Assembly (NCBI GenBank): GCA_017608305.1
Contig: JAFCGC010000002.1
Span: 1 to 53,268, forward strand
From: Candidatus Pacearchaeota archaeon
Lineage (GTDB): Archaea; Nanobdellota; Nanobdellia; Pacearchaeales; GW2011-AR1
Direction of reading: 5' to 3'
Length of the DNA stretch: 53,268 bases
The position numbers and the translations under genes were made by a program. Positions 41,148 to 50,007 of the stretch are shown here, one piece after another. How positions within the stretch are numbered: the stretch's first letter is position 1; each line of letters starts with the position of its first letter. The notes under the pieces were generated by a model, which did not search any database, had not been told where the DNA came from, and was given only the letters and a program-made list of their open reading frames with translations.

Positions 41148-42816
41148 TTAAAGATTAAAATTTAAGAATAAAATAGTCATTATTATAATAAACATGAATT
41201 CTGTTATAAATACTGCTCTTTCATTTTCTTTTATTGTAAATAGGAAAGCTAGAATAGCAAAGGGAATTGAAATAAGAAGAAGATATTTTATGGGATAGAG
41301 AATTGGAACCAAGATAAACATTAATGCAATTAAAATTCCTATTATTATTTTTCCTATTTTTTTCCAAAAACAACAGGAATTGTTTGAATATTATTTTCTT
41401 TGTCTCCTTTATAATCTTTGATATCTTTGAGTGTAGACCCAAAAGAATAAACAAGAAATACAAGTAAGGGAATTGGAAATGGGAGTATTGTAAATGTTGA
41501 AGCTTCCCCTAATAATGAGGTCCCAAAAAGAACAGCCATTAGACTACATAATCCTATGACAATATTTGGGATAAAAAAGAATCTTTTTAATTTATAGGGA
41601 GGTCCAGAATAAATAAATGAGTATGCTAGCATAAAGTAAAAAATAATGCTAGCTGCATAAAAATGTACTAGGAATGCAAATATTAAGGAGAAAGCAAAGA
41701 AAATTAAAGTAAAAATTTTATGATTTTCAGGTGTAAGCTCTTTTTGTATAAGCGGACGATATCTGTTTGAAATTCTATCTATTCCTCTATCAAATAAATC
41801 ATTAATCCCTACAGCAAATAACCAGGCAAAACTTAAAGAAATTAATAAGAATATAATTTTTAAAATCGAAATATCTGAAAAACTTGAATTAGTATAATAG
41901 GCTCCTAACATTATTCCAATAAAGACTAAAAATGAGTAGTGAATCAGTCTGAAAGGACGAATATTTTTAAAAAGAGATTTAATAGCTTCTTTATTAATTT
42001 TAAATTGTTTAAATTCTAGTAAATGTTTGGTGTCTATGATAAATTTTTTTATTCCTGATTTTTTATGTAGTATTATCCAAATAATTCCTAAGATTAACAT
42101 AATGGTTCCAAAACCTATTGCAAAATCTCTTGGATAAATTAGATAATAATTTATTGATGATAATTCAAATAACTTACTTATAGCTAGTCTATATGACATA
42201 TAGAAGAAAGTTATTGTATAGATTCCAAGTGCAGCAATTGTTGTTCTAAACCAACTTCTGGTTTTGGTTGCAATATATAAACTAGTAAGTAAAATTACTG
42301 CAGCTATCTCAATTCTTATTCCAATGGTTGCTTCCATTCCATATTGACCTGCACTATAAAAAGTATAATAGTTTTCTGCTAAATTATGAAGAACATAAGT
42401 CATCACAAATTTTTTCCCAAAGTAAACAATAGAGTTAATAATGGGTGCAATAAGGGTTACAAGCCAACCCAAGATAACTACTTTAGAAATATCTGAAATT
42501 TTTTCTTTACTAATTATTTTTAGAAAAACAACAATTGTGAAAAATAATGCAAACCAAAAAATGAGAATTCAAAATGCATGGCCCAATTTAATAAGAATTC
42601 TGGACATCCTATAAAATTTTCTAAGAAATCTCTTATAAGAGTTATAGAAATATAAGAAATAATCCATAACCAAGTACTAATTTCTAAATTAATTGATTTT
42701 TCTATAAAATCATTGAATTTGTTTAATAAATTGTTGAACCAACGAGTTCTTAAAAGTAGAAAAATCAAGATTGCTAAAATCAAAATTGATATTATAAAAT
42801 TAATTTCTAAACCCAT
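41148..42816 (-). pseudogene. UbiA-family prenyltransferase gene with two frameshifts
   Basis: Three consecutive frames make one polytopic UbiA-like protein. Frame 1 (42816 down to about 42560) ends NWAMHFEF; one missing T there would continue as LIFWFALFFTIVVFLKIISK in frame 2. Frame 2 carries both Asp-rich motifs (NDLFDRGIDRISNRYRPLIQ and LKDIKDYKGDKENNIQTIPV) and ends VVFGKK-TAG at a 7-A run (41363-41357); one more A would give KKIGKIIIGILIALMFILVP and three further helices to the TAA at 41148. UbiA enzymes join prenyl groups to lipid or quinone precursors. Either a pseudogene or homopolymer errors. Confidence 0.75.
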
Positions 42817-42869
42817 TTTTTCCTCTTTTGCAATTTAAGGTTCGAGAACTATATAAATTTGTTGCAAAA

Positions 42870-43646
42870 TTATTTTCTTAATCCTAATTTTTGAAGAATT
42901 CTGATAATCATTTTTTCTTTATCTTGATCTGAATCATAATTTATATCTAAAAGTTTTGCGGCTATTTCTTTGTAAGCTCTTGAGGCATTACTTTTTGGAT
43001 GAGTATGTACTACTGCATCTTTTTGACTTAATGATCTTTGAACATCTTTATCTTCAGGTACCATACCTATAATAGGAATTTCTAACATGTCTTTCACATT
43101 TTCAGGATTCATTTCTATATCATCTTTTTTAACTCTTGTAACAATAACTCCTAAAATTGGTTTTTTATAATATTCTGCTAATTTTATTGTTTTTAGTGCA
43201 TCTGTAATTGCTGCTATTTCTGGATTAGTTACTACTATTAATTCATCTGCCATTTGCATTGCTGCTCTTGCTTCTTCACCGAGTCCTGCAGCAGTATCAA
43301 TAATCACATAATCAGAGATTTTTCCAAAATCTTTTTTGAATTTTTTGAATTTTTCTGAGTCTACTTTTTTTAATTCTTTTATTGATAATGAAGAAGGCAT
43401 TATTTTTATTCCAGATTCATGTTCATATACTGCTTCAAATGGATCTGCTTTTCCTAATAACACATGGTTTAGGCTTATTGGTACTTCAGGTGAGTTTAGA
43501 TGGACTCCTATGTTAGGAGTTGTTAAATTTCCATCAATTACCAATACATCTTTGCCAAAATAATTCATAGCTGCACCTAGATTTATAGATGTGGTTGTTT
43601 TTCCTACCCCCCCTTTTCCTGATGTTATAATAATAATCTTTTTCAT
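42870..43646 (-). CDS. minD: MinD-like P-loop ATPase
   Basis: 258 residues with the deviant Walker A ITSGKGGVGKTTTSINLGAA, switch I VLVIDGNLTTPNIG, Walker B-like YVIIDTAAGLGEEARAAMQM and TRVKKDDIEM. Typical of archaeal MinD proteins, which organise membrane or polar structures. A C-terminal amphipathic helix (KEKMIIRILQKLGLRK) may target the membrane. Two related unknown genes lie just upstream on the same strand. Confidence 0.93.
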   Translation of the reverse strand: MKKIIIITSGKGGVGKTTTSINLGAAMNYFGKDVLVIDGNLTTPNIGVHLNSPEVPISLNHVLLGKADPFEAVYEHESGIKIMPSSLSIKELKKVDSEKFKKFKKDFGKISDYVIIDTAAGLGEEARAAMQMADELIVVTNPEIAAITDALKTIKLAEYYKKPILGVIVTRVKKDDIEMNPENVKDMLEIPIIGMVPEDKDVQRSLSQKDAVVHTHPKSNASRAYKEIAAKLLDINYDSDQDKEKMIIRILQKLGLRK

Positions 43647-43682
43647 TTTATTATTAATTATTTCCAGAGAAACTTTTAATTC

Positions 43683-44123
43683 CTATGATAAAAGAAATTG
43701 CTTTGTAGTACTTATAAACTTTTCTAACTTATCTGCATAGATTCTTAATTGCTCTAAATTAATATTTACCTCCTTTCCTTTGTAAATAACTTTTAATGTA
43801 ACATTTTTTCTAAATTCTCCAATTCTTTCTTTTCGTAAATCTCTGATTTTTTTGAACATTTCATACATATCAATAGCTTCTAAAAATTCTTTGTCTTTTT
43901 TGAAAACTTTTCTTATTTGTTCTATTTTTCCTACTGGGTTTGTGGAAATTGATGAAATCTTTTTTTTCTTTTTTGCTTTTTTTAATAGGGAATCAATACT
44001 TGTTTCAATCATTTTACTCCATCTTAGAAGTAGATTAACTATTACATCACAAGTTTTAGTGTATTTTAAGCTTACATATAATAAATGGTCCGCGCTTATT
44101 TTTTCTTGTATTATTTCTTCCAT
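43683..44123 (-). CDS. Hypothetical protein related to the next gene (minD partner 1)
   Basis: 146 residues, helical. ADHLLYVSLKYTKTCDVIVN and a C-terminal NINLEQLRIYADKLEKFIST are echoed in the adjacent 154-residue protein (ADHWTYVSFPLI, TIPLEKIKEFLLLSKKIL). The two probably arose by duplication. No family is assigned; the helical layout could be HEPN-like. Same strand as minD, 36 bases upstream of it. Confidence 0.6.
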   Translation of the reverse strand: MEEIIQEKISADHLLYVSLKYTKTCDVIVNLLLRWSKMIETSIDSLLKKAKKKKKISSISTNPVGKIEQIRKVFKKDKEFLEAIDMYEMFKKIRDLRKERIGEFRKNVTLKVIYKGKEVNINLEQLRIYADKLEKFISTTKQFLLS

Positions 44124-44188
44124 TCCTTTCTTCTTTCTAAATCCCCATTTAGAATTATACAGAATAAGGATAATGGGCTTTTTATATT

Positions 44189-44653
44189 TTATTGTAAAAT
44201 TTTATTTTTTGTTTTTTCTAGAATTTTTTTAGATAACAACAAAAACTCTTTTATTTTTTCAAGAGGGATTGTTTTTGTTTCTAAGTTTTCTGATAAAATT
44301 ACTATTTTATTGTTTTTAACAAATTCCATCGAGCTTTTTTTTTGTTTTTCAACAATATCAAATAACTCAGAAATTAGTTTTACTTCATCTTGACTTATAT
44401 TATAGTGTTTTGCACATTTTCTTTCAAAAGTTTGGAAATTTGTTTTAGGATTTTTGAAGAGCCTTATTCTCTTATAGAGATATTCATATTGAAGAATTGA
44501 ATTAATGCAATACTGAAGTGCTTTTTTTACTTCTATCATTGTCTTTAATAGAAGTTTTTTATCTTTAATTAAAGGAAAACTTACATATGTCCAGTGATCT
44601 GCTATTTGGATGATTTTTTCTGCTTCCTGTAAATTTTCCAGGAATTTTGCCAT
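44189..44653 (-). CDS. Hypothetical protein related to the previous gene (minD partner 2)
   Basis: 154 residues, helical, beginning MAKFLENLQEAEKIIQIADH. It shares the ADHxxYVS motif and C-terminal layout with the neighbouring protein at 43683-44123. Together with minD they form a three-gene minus-strand run. The function is unknown. Confidence 0.6.
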   Translation of the reverse strand: MAKFLENLQEAEKIIQIADHWTYVSFPLIKDKKLLLKTMIEVKKALQYCINSILQYEYLYKRIRLFKNPKTNFQTFERKCAKHYNISQDEVKLISELFDIVEKQKKSSMEFVKNNKIVILSENLETKTIPLEKIKEFLLLSKKILEKTKNKILQ

Positions 44654-44698
44654 GAATATATGAGATATTTAGAATTAATATGGATTATGGTTTTGGAG

Positions 44699-45031
44699 TT
44701 ATTCACTTAACTTTAAAATTGCTTCTGCTAAATCACCTGTCTCTTTAAGAGCTACTTTAGCTTCTGACTCTGATTTTCCTGTTTTTTCTGCAACGATTTT
44801 AATATCTTCTTCACTAATACCTGTTTCTTCTTGGGGTTGGCCTGTTATTTGAAAGGTATCTTGGCCTTGCATTGATATTTTAGCCACATTTGGATTATCG
44901 AAAACAATTTTAGAACCATCATTTTTCTCGATTATTACCTTTGAAGCATCTATTTCTGTTTGATCCATTCCTAATTGTTTCATCATTGCTTGCATTTTTT
45001 TTGGATTAAAACCACCTAGTCCTGGAAACAT
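44699..45031 (-). CDS. nac: Nascent polypeptide-associated complex protein
   Basis: NAC binds nascent chains at the ribosome exit. The 110-residue protein has MFPGLGGFNPKKMQAMMKQL, the NAC barrel (VIIEKNDGSKIVFDNPNVAK, MQGQDTFQITGQ) and a C-terminal UBA-like domain (EDIKIVAEKTGKSESEAKVA). Length is normal for archaeal NAC. The next gene upstream on the same strand is Sec61-beta. Confidence 0.95.
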   Translation of the reverse strand: MFPGLGGFNPKKMQAMMKQLGMDQTEIDASKVIIEKNDGSKIVFDNPNVAKISMQGQDTFQITGQPQEETGISEEDIKIVAEKTGKSESEAKVALKETGDLAEAILKLSE

Positions 45032-45032
45032 T

Positions 45033-45191
45033 TTAACTGTAATATACTCCTAAGAAAACTCTGAAGATTATTATTAAAATTATGAATACAATAATATGAA
45101 GAGGCTTTAGCTTTATTTTACTAGTATATTCTTCACTAAATCTTGTTAAACCTCCAAATCCTCCTGGCAATTGAACTTTATTATCGGCCAT
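45033..45191 (-). CDS. secG: Protein translocase subunit Sec61-beta
   Basis: 52 residues: MADNKVQLPGGFGGLTRFSE, a short linker, then LKPLHIIVFIILIIIFRVFL, a single C-terminal membrane helix. This is the classic archaeal Sec61-beta layout (cytosolic Pro/Gly-rich start, FGGLxRYxEE, tail anchor). The stop lies two bases before the NAC start, so the two genes are probably cotranscribed; both act on nascent chains. Confidence 0.88.
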   Translation of the reverse strand: MADNKVQLPGGFGGLTRFSEEYTSKIKLKPLHIIVFIILIIIFRVFLGVYYS

Positions 45192-45242
45192 GAAAAAAGT
45201 AATGACAAATAGTTTTTAAAACTTGTTGTGTGTTATTAGTTT

Positions 45243-47579
45243 ATGCCACAGCATAATACTAAGCAGGTCGAAGAAAAATGGAGGAATTTTTGGGAAAAAG
45301 AGAAAATCTACAAATTTGATCCTAAATCAGTCTCTGGAACAAAGTCCCAGGACTCATCCTCAAAACGAGAACGAAACAAAAAACCTTTTTCTATAGATAC
45401 TCCTCCCCCTTATGTTTCTGGAACAATGCATATTGGCCATGCATTTTCTTATTCTCAGCAAGATTTTATAGTTAGATTTTACAGAATGTTTACTGGAAAT
45501 GTATTTTATCCTTTTGGAACAGATGATAATGGTTTACCTACAGAAAGATATGTTGAGAAAATAAATAAAATTAAAAGTAAGAGTATGTCTAGGGCTAAGT
45601 TTATTGAGCTTTGTTTAAAAACTCTTAAGAAGATAACTCCTGATTTTATTAATGGGTATAAGGATTTGGGAATAAGCGCAGATTATAATGTTTATTATTC
45701 TACAATTGACAAAAATACTCAAAAAGTTTCTCAAAAAGCATTTATTGATTTATACAATAAAAAACTAGCTTATAAAAAAGAATTTCCTACTATTTGGTGC
45801 CCTGAATGCCAGACAACTATTGCTCAGGCAGAATTAGAAGATAAAGAATTTGAAGGAATTTTTTCAACACTTAAATTTTCTTGTAATGGAAAGAATTTAC
45901 TAATAGCTACTACAAGACCTGAATTACTTGGAGCATGTGTTGCTATTTTTGTTCATCCTGATGATAAGAGATATAAGGGTTTGATTGGGAAATTTGCAAA
46001 AGTTCCTATTTTTGATTATGAAGTTCCAGTCATAGGAGATAAATCAGCTGATCCTGAAAAAGGAACAGGGGCTATGATGGTTTGTAGTTATGGAGATAAA
46101 TATGATGTTGATGCAATTAATAGACATAAATTAAGTCCTAGGATTATTTTTGATAAAAAAGGAATTATTAAACAAGGAGAATACAAAGGATTGAAAATTA
46201 AACAAGCGAGAAAGAAAATACTTGAAGATTTAAAGAAAAATAATTTGATTAAAGAACAAAAAAAGATTTCTCATGTTGTTAATGTTCATGACAAATGTGG
46301 TACAGAAATTGAATTTTTGCCAACAGAACAATGGTTTATTAAAATTTTGGATAATAAAAAAACTTGGATTTCCCAGGGCAAAAAGATTAATTGGTATCCT
46401 AAATACATGTATCAGAGATATGTTAATTGGGTTAATGGTTTAGAATGGGATTGGAGTATTTCAAGGGAAAGACATTTTGGAATCCCTATTCCTGTTTGGT
46501 ATTGCGAAAAATGTAAGGAGATTATTTTGGCCAAAGAAAGTGACTTGCCTGTTGATCCTTTACAAACTAAGAAAATATGTAGCAAGTGTAAGCAAGAGGC
46601 TAAAGGAGAAGAAAAAGTTCTTGATACTTGGGCAACCTCTAGTTTAACTCCTCAAATATCTAGTTCATTAATTAATACGAGGTTTGGTGTTCCTTTTTCT
46701 TTAAGGCCTCAGGCTCATGATATTATTAGGACTTGGGCTTTCTACACAATTGTAAGGAGTTATTTACATGAGAAAAAATTACCTTGGAATAATATAATGA
46801 TTTCGGGCTATACTAAATTAGAAGGACAAAAAATGTCAAAGTCTAAAGGAACAGGTATTGATCCTAAAAAACTTTTACAAGAATATGGGGCAGATGCTTT
46901 GAGATTTTGGGCTGCAGGAGCTAGTTTAGGAAGTGATGTTAATTACCAAGAACAAGATTTAGTTGCCGGTAAAAGATTTATCAATAAGTTGTTTAACGCT
47001 TCTAGATTTGTTTTTATGAATTTAGTTGATTATAAACCAAAAAAGCTTAAATTAATTGAAACAGATAGATTATTTTTATCCAGATTAAATGGTTTGGTTG
47101 ATATATGTACTAAAAGTTTTAAAGAGTATGAATATAGTAAAGTGAAATTAGAAGCAGGGAATTTCTTTTGGAATTGTTTTTGCGCTAATTACTTAGAGCT
47201 TATTAAAAAAAGAGTTTATAATGGGACTAAACAAGAAAAAGAATCTGCTTTTTTTACTTTATATAATTCTTTATTGGTCTTATTGAAATTAATGTCTCCC
47301 ATAATTCCTTTTATTACAGAAGAAATTTATCAAGAACATTTTAGAAAAAATGAAAAATTTAAATCTATTCATGTTTCTAATTGGCCTGGAAAAATAAAAA
47401 TCAAGGAAAATAAAGATGATAAAAAAATCTTTGAGGAATTAATCAGATTTAATAGTTTTGTTTGGAAAAAGAAAAAACAAGCTGGAAAAACACTTAAAGA
47501 TGAAATTTCTGGAATTAAAATTCCTAAACCTCTAGCAAAAATTAAAAAGGATTTAGTAGATACTCATAATATAAAATGA
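45243..47579 (+). CDS. valS: Valyl-tRNA synthetase
   Basis: 778 residues, class I. HIGH motif in SGTMHIGHAFSYSQQDFIVR (63-66), editing domain LIATTRPELLGACVAIFVHP, KMSKS in LEGQKMSKSKGTGIDPKKLL, a zinc knuckle (WYCEKCKEIILA, KICSKCKQEA) and anticodon helices. The SGTKSQDSSSKRERNKK insert near residues 31-47 is polar and unusual. Overlaps prf1 by 4 bases. Confidence 0.95.
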   Translation: MPQHNTKQVEEKWRNFWEKEKIYKFDPKSVSGTKSQDSSSKRERNKKPFSIDTPPPYVSGTMHIGHAFSYSQQDFIVRFYRMFTGNVFYPFGTDDNGLPTERYVEKINKIKSKSMSRAKFIELCLKTLKKITPDFINGYKDLGISADYNVYYSTIDKNTQKVSQKAFIDLYNKKLAYKKEFPTIWCPECQTTIAQAELEDKEFEGIFSTLKFSCNGKNLLIATTRPELLGACVAIFVHPDDKRYKGLIGKFAKVPIFDYEVPVIGDKSADPEKGTGAMMVCSYGDKYDVDAINRHKLSPRIIFDKKGIIKQGEYKGLKIKQARKKILEDLKKNNLIKEQKKISHVVNVHDKCGTEIEFLPTEQWFIKILDNKKTWISQGKKINWYPKYMYQRYVNWVNGLEWDWSISRERHFGIPIPVWYCEKCKEIILAKESDLPVDPLQTKKICSKCKQEAKGEEKVLDTWATSSLTPQISSSLINTRFGVPFSLRPQAHDIIRTWAFYTIVRSYLHEKKLPWNNIMISGYTKLEGQKMSKSKGTGIDPKKLLQEYGADALRFWAAGASLGSDVNYQEQDLVAGKRFINKLFNASRFVFMNLVDYKPKKLKLIETDRLFLSRLNGLVDICTKSFKEYEYSKVKLEAGNFFWNCFCANYLELIKKRVYNGTKQEKESAFFTLYNSLLVLLKLMSPIIPFITEEIYQEHFRKNEKFKSIHVSNWPGKIKIKENKDDKKIFEELIRFNSFVWKKKKQAGKTLKDEISGIKIPKPLAKIKKDLVDTHNIK

Positions 47580-48658
47580 TCACAAAAGATGAACTAGAAG
47601 AGCTTATTGAAGAACTTGAAAATTATAAGGGCAGACATACAGAGCTGATAACTGTTTATATTTCAGAAGGTTATGATGTGAATAGTGTGCAAAAGCAGTT
47701 AGAGGCAGAAAAGAGTACTGCTAAGAACATTAAGTCTACTGCTACAAGGAAAAATGTTATTGATGCTCTTGAAAAGATTATTCGGCATTTAAAGACCTTG
47801 AAAAAAACACCTAAAAATGGGCTGGCTCTTTTTGCTGGAAATGTTTCTAAAACAGAAGGTCAGCAAGATTTACAATTATGGCCTATTGAACCTCCAATGC
47901 CTTTGAAAATTAGAATTTATAGGTGTGATAAAGAATTTGTTTTAGACGCTTTAAGAGAAATGCTTGAAGTTGATGAGATTTTTGCTTTATTGGTTATGGA
48001 TAGAAAAGAAGCAACTATTGGGTTATTAGAGGGAAAAAGAATTGAACTCTTGCATAAAATGACTTCGGGTATTCCGAGTAAGGTGAGGGCGGGTGGTCAA
48101 TCCTCTCAAAGATTTCATAGAATCACAGAGGGATTAACTAAAGATTTTTACAAGAGAATTGCAGAAGAAATGAAAAAAAGTTTTTTTGAAAATAAAAAAC
48201 TTAAGGGAATTTTGGTTGGAGGGCCTATTCCTACAAAAGATGAGTTTTTAGATAATGATTATCTAGCTACAAAACTAAAAGAAAAAGTTTTAGGGAGAAT
48301 TGATTTAGGAGATACAAGCGAGTCTGGATTAAGGGATCTTGTTGAAAAGTCTCAAGATATTTTAGCTTCACAAGAAATTATTCATGAGAAAAAAGTTTTA
48401 GAAAAGTTTTTTGAGACTTTGGGTGAAAATCCTGGAAAAGCGGTTTATGAAGAGACAAATTTAAGAACAGCTTTACAATATGGTGCTGTTGAAACTCTTT
48501 TCTTATCTAAAGAAACAGATAAAAAACTTGCAAAAGAATTAACAAAACTTGCAAAAGATACAGGAGCAAATATCGAAATTATTTCTACAGAAACTACAGA
48601 AGGAGATCAATTTAAAAAACTCTCTGGAATTGGTGCTTTATTGAGGTTTATGGTTTAA
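47576..48658 (+). CDS. prf1: Peptide chain release factor aRF1, apparently lacking the minidomain
   Basis: Recognises all three stop codons and triggers release. The 360-residue protein has the NIKS motif (AKNIKSTATRKN, 51-54), YxCxxxF (YRCDKEF, about 115-121) and the catalytic GGQ (RAGGQSSQRF, 173-175). Archaeal aRF1 is usually about 410 residues. The C-terminal domain runs from YGAVETLFLSKETDKKLAKE directly to DTGANIEIISTETTEGDQF, leaving no room for the minidomain normally inserted there. Coupled to valS by ATGA overlap; scpB follows one base after. Confidence 0.95.
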   Translation: MITKDELEELIEELENYKGRHTELITVYISEGYDVNSVQKQLEAEKSTAKNIKSTATRKNVIDALEKIIRHLKTLKKTPKNGLALFAGNVSKTEGQQDLQLWPIEPPMPLKIRIYRCDKEFVLDALREMLEVDEIFALLVMDRKEATIGLLEGKRIELLHKMTSGIPSKVRAGGQSSQRFHRITEGLTKDFYKRIAEEMKKSFFENKKLKGILVGGPIPTKDEFLDNDYLATKLKEKVLGRIDLGDTSESGLRDLVEKSQDILASQEIIHEKKVLEKFFETLGENPGKAVYEETNLRTALQYGAVETLFLSKETDKKLAKELTKLAKDTGANIEIISTETTEGDQFKKLSGIGALLRFMV

Positions 48659-48659
48659 G

Positions 48660-49190
48660 ATGCCAGAGATGACAAGCAAAACTGCTAATGAAATTGATGA
48701 AGGTAAAATTAAAGAAAACATGAAAAAGTTAGAGGCCATATTTTTTGTTTCTGGAAGATTTTTGAATATGCAAGATTTTGTTGCTCTTTCTGACTTAAAT
48801 CCTATTGTTATTCAAGAGGTTTTGGAAAAATTAAAAGAAAAATATGATAAAGAAGATTCTGCATTGCAAATTATTGAAAAATCTGGCATGTGGAAAATGG
48901 ATGTTAGGCCCGAATATTCAGACATTATCAATAAATTGGCTACAGGTAATGCTGAGTTTTCAAAAGGAGAGCAAGAAACTCTAGCAATAATTGCATTTAA
49001 ACACCCTATAAAACAATCTGTTATTATTAAAATAAGAGGGACTAAAGCTTATGACCATATTAAAAAATTTGTTGATTTAGGACTAATAAAGAAGAAAAAA
49101 ATGGGCCATACTTCTGAGTTGAGCCTTAGTGATGAGTTTTATGACTATTTTAATGTACAAGAGTCCAATAATCCTTTTAAAGAGAATTAG
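48660..49190 (+). CDS. scpB: Segregation and condensation protein B
   Basis: 176 residues with tandem winged-helix segments: KLEAIFFVSGRFLNMQDFVA, KGEQETLAIIAFKHPIKQSV and IIKIRGTKAYDHIKKFVDLG. ScpB works with the kleisin ScpA and SMC. Length fits the family. No smc or scpA gene is in the window. Confidence 0.88.
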   Translation: MPEMTSKTANEIDEGKIKENMKKLEAIFFVSGRFLNMQDFVALSDLNPIVIQEVLEKLKEKYDKEDSALQIIEKSGMWKMDVRPEYSDIINKLATGNAEFSKGEQETLAIIAFKHPIKQSVIIKIRGTKAYDHIKKFVDLGLIKKKKMGHTSELSLSDEFYDYFNVQESNNPFKEN

Positions 49191-49224
49191 AAAGTTTTTT
49201 TAATTCTTTTTTCTATGAATTTAA

Positions 49225-49341
49225 ATGAGGAAAAATAATTGGGGGTTTTTATTAGTTTTTTTGATCTTGCTTTTTTTATTTTTAATTCCTGTTTTGTCTT
49301 TTCCTAAGAATGAAGAAGCTTGTTTTATCTTTAACTTTTGA
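49225..49341 (+). CDS. Signal-peptide-like frame preceding the deacetylase
   Basis: An ATG opens MRKNNWGFLLVFLILLFLFL then IPVLSFPKNEE before stopping inside the deacetylase gene. It reads as a classic secretion signal, but its frame is one base off from the deacetylase, which starts at 49310. Removing one base near AAGAATGAA would fuse the two as PK-(N)-KKLVLSLTFDDG. Either a frameshift separates a signal peptide from its enzyme, or this is a separate overlapping peptide. Confidence 0.4.
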   Translation: MRKNNWGFLLVFLILLFLFLIPVLSFPKNEEACFIFNF

Positions 49342-49954
49342 TGATGGGTTAAATTCCCATTATGAAATTGTTTATCCTTTGCTTAAAGAAAAGAATTTTG
49401 GGGCAACATTTTTTATTGTTGTAGATTTAGAAAAAGACCCTCTTGGTAGAGAATTAATGTCTTCTTCTCAAATCCAAGATCTTGCAAATTCTGGTTTTGA
49501 AATTGGAAGTCATACTGTAACTCATCCTTTTTTGACTCAATTAACTGAGAAAGAAATTGAAGAAGAATTTAAGAAATCAAAACAAATTTTAGAAGACAAT
49601 TATGGTGTTATTGTTAGTTCTGTAGCATTTCCTTATGGAAATTATAATGATAAAGTAATCAATATAGCAAAAAAATATTATTTAACTGGGAGAATTATTT
49701 ATAATCAGAGGCCAGTTGGGTTTTTACTTAATACAGTTGGAATAAACAAAACTAGTGATGTTGATTCTATTTGTAAGTACATGGATGAAGCTAAAGAAAA
49801 AAAATCTTGGGTAATATTGGTTTTTCACGATATTTCTGATTCTCCTGGAGTTTGGGATACTTCTATTGATTCTTTTAAAGAAATTCTGAAATGTGCAGAG
49901 AAAGTAGGTATTCGTGTTGATTCAGTTTCCGGATGTAGAGAAATTATCTCCTAA
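49310..49954 (+). CDS. Polysaccharide deacetylase (NodB-like)
   Basis: 214 residues: LSLTFDDGLNSHYEIVYPLL (catalytic Asp, metal Asp), EIGSHTVTHPFLTQL (metal histidines), AFPYGNYNDKVI and VILVFHDIS. These are carbohydrate esterase 4 motifs for N-deacetylation of glycans. It has no signal peptide in its own frame; see the frame at 49225. A processive glycosyltransferase gene follows. Confidence 0.92.
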   Translation: MKKLVLSLTFDDGLNSHYEIVYPLLKEKNFGATFFIVVDLEKDPLGRELMSSSQIQDLANSGFEIGSHTVTHPFLTQLTEKEIEEEFKKSKQILEDNYGVIVSSVAFPYGNYNDKVINIAKKYYLTGRIIYNQRPVGFLLNTVGINKTSDVDSICKYMDEAKEKKSWVILVFHDISDSPGVWDTSIDSFKEILKCAEKVGIRVDSVSGCREIIS

Positions 49955-50007
49955 ATGCTTAAATATAAGCTTTTTTTCTCAGATTAATCTTTAAAATAGG
50001 AGATAAG

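Noticed and set aside
41354-41356. A third in-frame TAG in the UbiA-like gene that would strengthen a read-through story.
   Set aside because: Recounting the 7-A run shows the downstream homologous text is in a different frame; TAG is followed by GAA AAA TAA TAA. The lesion is a frameshift, not a read-through codon.
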